A stretch of 64,000 nucleotides of DNA from Gluconobacter sphaericus NBRC 12467. Its GTDB lineage: Bacteria > Pseudomonadota > Alphaproteobacteria > Acetobacterales > Acetobacteraceae. Both the position numbers and the translations under genes were made by a program. The DNA is taken from the NCBI RefSeq assembly GCF_006539125.1, contig NZ_BJMK01000006.1:62001-126000 (forward strand), written 5' to 3'. The number at the start of each line of letters is the position of its first letter. The first letter of the stretch is position 1. The notes beneath the pieces were generated by a model, which did no database searches, was not told where the DNA came from, and worked only from the letters and a program-made list of their open reading frames with translations. This document shows, piece after piece, positions 61,909-64,000 of the stretch.

Positions 61909-63265
61909 GTGTGGCTCCCGTAAACGCCACCATCATCGCGGTCCCCAGACAGATGAAAGCCGGATGAGGAAAGACCGTAAACAGTCCGGCCACGAGCAAT
62001 GCCCCCGTTGTCTGACCGCCCAGCCGCGCAACTGAGAGCATGCCGCTCGCTCCACCCTCACGGCCCGGAGGCGCGCTCACCATGATCGCACGGTTATTGG
62101 GGGGCTGGAACAGTCCAAACCCGCATCCGGCAAACAGCGTCCGCCAGGCGATGGCCCAGTTGCCAGCATCCGTCGGCAGAAACCACAACAGACAGAACCC
62201 ACTCGCCGTAATGAGCAGACCAATTGAGGAGAGTACCGACGCCGGAAAACGATCCGCCAGACGACTGACCGCAAAGGACATCGTCGCCACTCCGACAGCC
62301 CAAGGCGCAATCAAAAGCCCGATTGTCCCGGGTCCACGGTGGAAAACGGTCGCCAGCGTGAACGGCATCGCCACGATATAAAGATTGGAGGCCACAAACC
62401 CCAGAAACCCAACCAGACAGGCCAGCAGGAATGGCCTGCGCGCCAGCAGATCAACCGGCACAATCGGCTCCAGCCTCTCGCGCTGGTAATGCAGCAGCAT
62501 CGCCCAGCAGAGCCCTCCCGCGAACGTCACGACGCCGCCCGACAGGAAATCGGCATGCATCAACCCGTCCAGACCAACACCGGTCAGCGCAAACGAAGCC
62601 ATAGTCAAAAGCGAGCCGACCATATCAGTGGGGATATCGCTCCGCGGGGTCTGGGGAAGCGCGGAATGAGCCAGCACCAGAGCCACCAGAGCCAGAGGAA
62701 GATTGATCCAGAAAATCCAAGGCCAGCTCGCAACAGACAGGATCAGCGATCCCAGGGACGGACCAAGCGCCACGCCGATTCCCACGAACAACCCGTTCAG
62801 CGCAATCCCGCGCCCCAACTCCTTATGCGGGTAAATAAAACGGATGAGAGCAAAGTTCACGCTCATGATGCAGGCGCCGCCCATACCCTGGAGCGCCCGC
62901 GCGAGCGTCAGCTCCAACAGATTTTGTGACAGGGCACAGGCAACGGACGCAATAAGGAACAGGAAGATCCCAAACTGACTCAGTCGCGCGAACCCGACAC
63001 GCGCCCCCAGCGACGCCAGCGGCAGAAGGCAGGACAGATTGGCGAGCTGATAAGCATTAACGACCCAGATGGCCCGCGAAGACGACGCATGCAGATCCTC
63101 AGCAATCAGCGGCAGAGCCACATTCGCGATCGCATAGTCCAGAACCGACAGAAGGAGCGCCAGAAGCACGGCCGACATTGCCTTGAAGCGCTGGGCTCCA
63201 TACAGCCCGGCATGGCGTTTAGCATCGTACTCTTCTTGAGGACCGTCTTCCGTCGTCGCCGTCAT
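61877..63265 (-). CDS. MFS transporter, drug:H+ antiporter-2 type
   Basis: This 462-residue protein has 12 to 14 membrane segments. The MFS motifs of DHA2 are visible: LDYAIANVALPLIAEDLHASSSRAIWVVNAYQLA near the first helices, LGARVGFARLSQFG for motif A, and GLFVGIGVALGPSLGSLIL for the antiporter motif C. It is probably a proton-driven multidrug or metabolite exporter. ATG 63265 is chosen because it begins the cytoplasmic N-tail; it lies 4 bp after the sugar porter stop, so the two are likely co-transcribed. Confidence 0.88.
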   Translation of the reverse strand: MTATTEDGPQEEYDAKRHAGLYGAQRFKAMSAVLLALLLSVLDYAIANVALPLIAEDLHASSSRAIWVVNAYQLANLSCLLPLASLGARVGFARLSQFGIFLFLIASVACALSQNLLELTLARALQGMGGACIMSVNFALIRFIYPHKELGRGIALNGLFVGIGVALGPSLGSLILSVASWPWIFWINLPLALVALVLAHSALPQTPRSDIPTDMVGSLLTMASFALTGVGLDGLMHADFLSGGVVTFAGGLCWAMLLHYQRERLEPIVPVDLLARRPFLLACLVGFLGFVASNLYIVAMPFTLATVFHRGPGTIGLLIAPWAVGVATMSFAVSRLADRFPASVLSSIGLLITASGFCLLWFLPTDAGNWAIAWRTLFAGCGFGLFQPPNNRAIMVSAPPGREGGASGMLSVARLGGQTTGALLVAGLFTVFPHPAFICLGTAMMVAFTGATLSLGRKYLAA

Positions 63266-63269
63266 TCTT

Positions 63270-64000
63270 TTACCGCCCCAAATCACGCAGGCGCCTGCCT
63301 GCAAAAAGATTGGCTTCCAGTCTCTCGAGCGAGACGCCTTTCGTTTCGGGAACGAACAATACGGTCACAAGAATAAAAAGACCATTGAAGACGGCAAACA
63401 GCAGGAACGTAGAGGACGCTCCCATCATCGCCATGCCCAGCGGGAACATGTTGGAAATGGCCCAGTTCGCGGCCCAGTTGGTCACTGTGGAGCAACCGAT
63501 CCCGAAATCCCGACCACGCGTCGGCTGAACTTCCGAGCACAGCGTCCAGACCAGGGGGCCCTCGCCAATGGCAAAACCCGCGACGAACAGAAGAACGAAT
63601 CCGCACAGCAGAAGCTGCAGCCCGAAGCTCTGCGCCCCTATGGCCAGCAATGTCCCGACCCCTACCAACGAAAATGCAGCAATACCGCAACTGAGGATCA
63701 GCAAAGGACGCCGTCCCCAGCGGTCGACGCACGCAATCGCCACTCCGGTCAGCGCCATGTTCGTCAGGCCCACAAGAGTGGTAGCCCAGATGGACGCGTT
63801 CGTCCCGAAATGAGCCGCCTGAAAGACGCGCGGGGCGTAATACAAAAGCGCGTTGATCCCCGAGAGCTGCTGCATGATCTGGAGCAGCATGCCCAGGAAG
63901 ACGGTGCGGCGGAAATTAGGATTGCTCCTGAAAAGCCCCAAACCCGCATCGCTGCTTTTCTGCAGGCGTGACTGGATGTCGACCAGTTCCGCTTCGGCCA
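63270..64000 (-). CDS. Sugar porter family MFS transporter, 5' end outside window
   Basis: This is the C-terminal 243 residues of a GalP/XylE-type sugar symporter; the frame is open through the right edge. It shows the family motifs GMLLQIMQQLSGINALLYYAPRVF (QQxxGxN), DRWGRRPLLI and the C-terminal PETKGVSLERLE. The visible part covers the last six membrane helices. The TTG near 63941 is internal. Substrate cannot be told; glucose or a related hexose or pentose with proton symport is typical. It lies 4 bp upstream of the second MFS gene. Confidence 0.9.
   Translation of the reverse strand, partial: AEAELVDIQSRLQKSSDAGLGLFRSNPNFRRTVFLGMLLQIMQQLSGINALLYYAPRVFQAAHFGTNASIWATTLVGLTNMALTGVAIACVDRWGRRPLLILSCGIAAFSLVGVGTLLAIGAQSFGLQLLLCGFVLLFVAGFAIGEGPLVWTLCSEVQPTRGRDFGIGCSTVTNWAANWAISNMFPLGMAMMGASSTFLLFAVFNGLFILVTVLFVPETKGVSLERLEANLFAGRRLRDLGR

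Noticed and set aside
1-64000. Search by eye for CRISPR arrays, insertion sequences, integrase or attachment sites, tRNA and rRNA genes
   Set aside because: No regularly spaced repeats, transposase or integrase motifs or cloverleaf-like segments were recognised; a dedicated RNA search could still find a small RNA.

Overview
The window looks like chromosomal housekeeping DNA from an acetic acid bacterium (Acetobacteraceae, probably Gluconobacter or a close relative). This is an inference from gene content read off the translations: high GC, CarD, a plant-type (class II) glutamate-cysteine ligase, MbfA, an SDR of the glucose-dehydrogenase type, a glutathione-dependent formaldehyde pathway, many Tat/Sec envelope proteins and two MFS carriers. 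Genes are densely packed with many ATGA/GTGA stop-start overlaps. I recognised no rRNA, tRNA, insertion sequence, phage gene or CRISPR array.

Layout. 1-7 kb: the C-terminal part of an Hsp70-like protein, the remnant of a small protein gene, then a leftward five-gene operon: a Cache-GAF-cyclase-like membrane sensor, an MlaE-type permease, an MlaF-type protein that has lost every ATPase motif, an MCE (MlaD-type) protein and an outer-membrane-type lipoprotein. 7-16 kb: ygfZ-hisI; adhC-fghA-RNase T2 (formaldehyde oxidation plus a nuclease); a bestrophin-like channel; CarD; an SDR, a lone receiver domain and a TPR glycosyltransferase. 16-22 kb: tamA-tamB. 22-35 kb: plsC; miaB-phoH-ybeY-corC-two Tat DsbA paralogues-smc (an unusually long Smc); phosphatase-chorismate mutase-sixA. 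35-47 kb: gltA, a small protein behind a possible Fur box, pyrE-murI, a polyprenyl synthase, a TrmN6-like methylase, nrdAB behind two NrdR-like boxes, osmC, fabI-aroC, an SRPBCC-like protein. 47-54 kb: pdxH, a double universal stress protein, a PL7-like secreted protein, then a lipid A/Kdo operon (DUF374-WaaA fusion, lpxK, an LpxL-type acyltransferase). 54-64 kb: an LpoA-like lipoprotein divergent from rsmI; rsmE-gshA-mbfA-lolA; ubiA plus an ETFB-lysine-methylase-like gene; two MFS transporters, the last cut by the window edge.

Themes. Much of the region builds or repairs the envelope: Mla-like lipid transport, TamAB, PlsC, Kdo and lipid A synthesis, LolA, the LpoA-like lipoprotein and the DsbA pair. 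The most unusual item is the sensor-Mla operon at 1.3-7.0 kb, where the ATPase is a pseudo-ATPase and the cyclase domain has lost key catalytic residues. That combination suggests a regulatory or scaffold use of ancestral enzymes and is the best candidate here for an undescribed system. All functional calls rest on reading motifs by eye; no database search was run.
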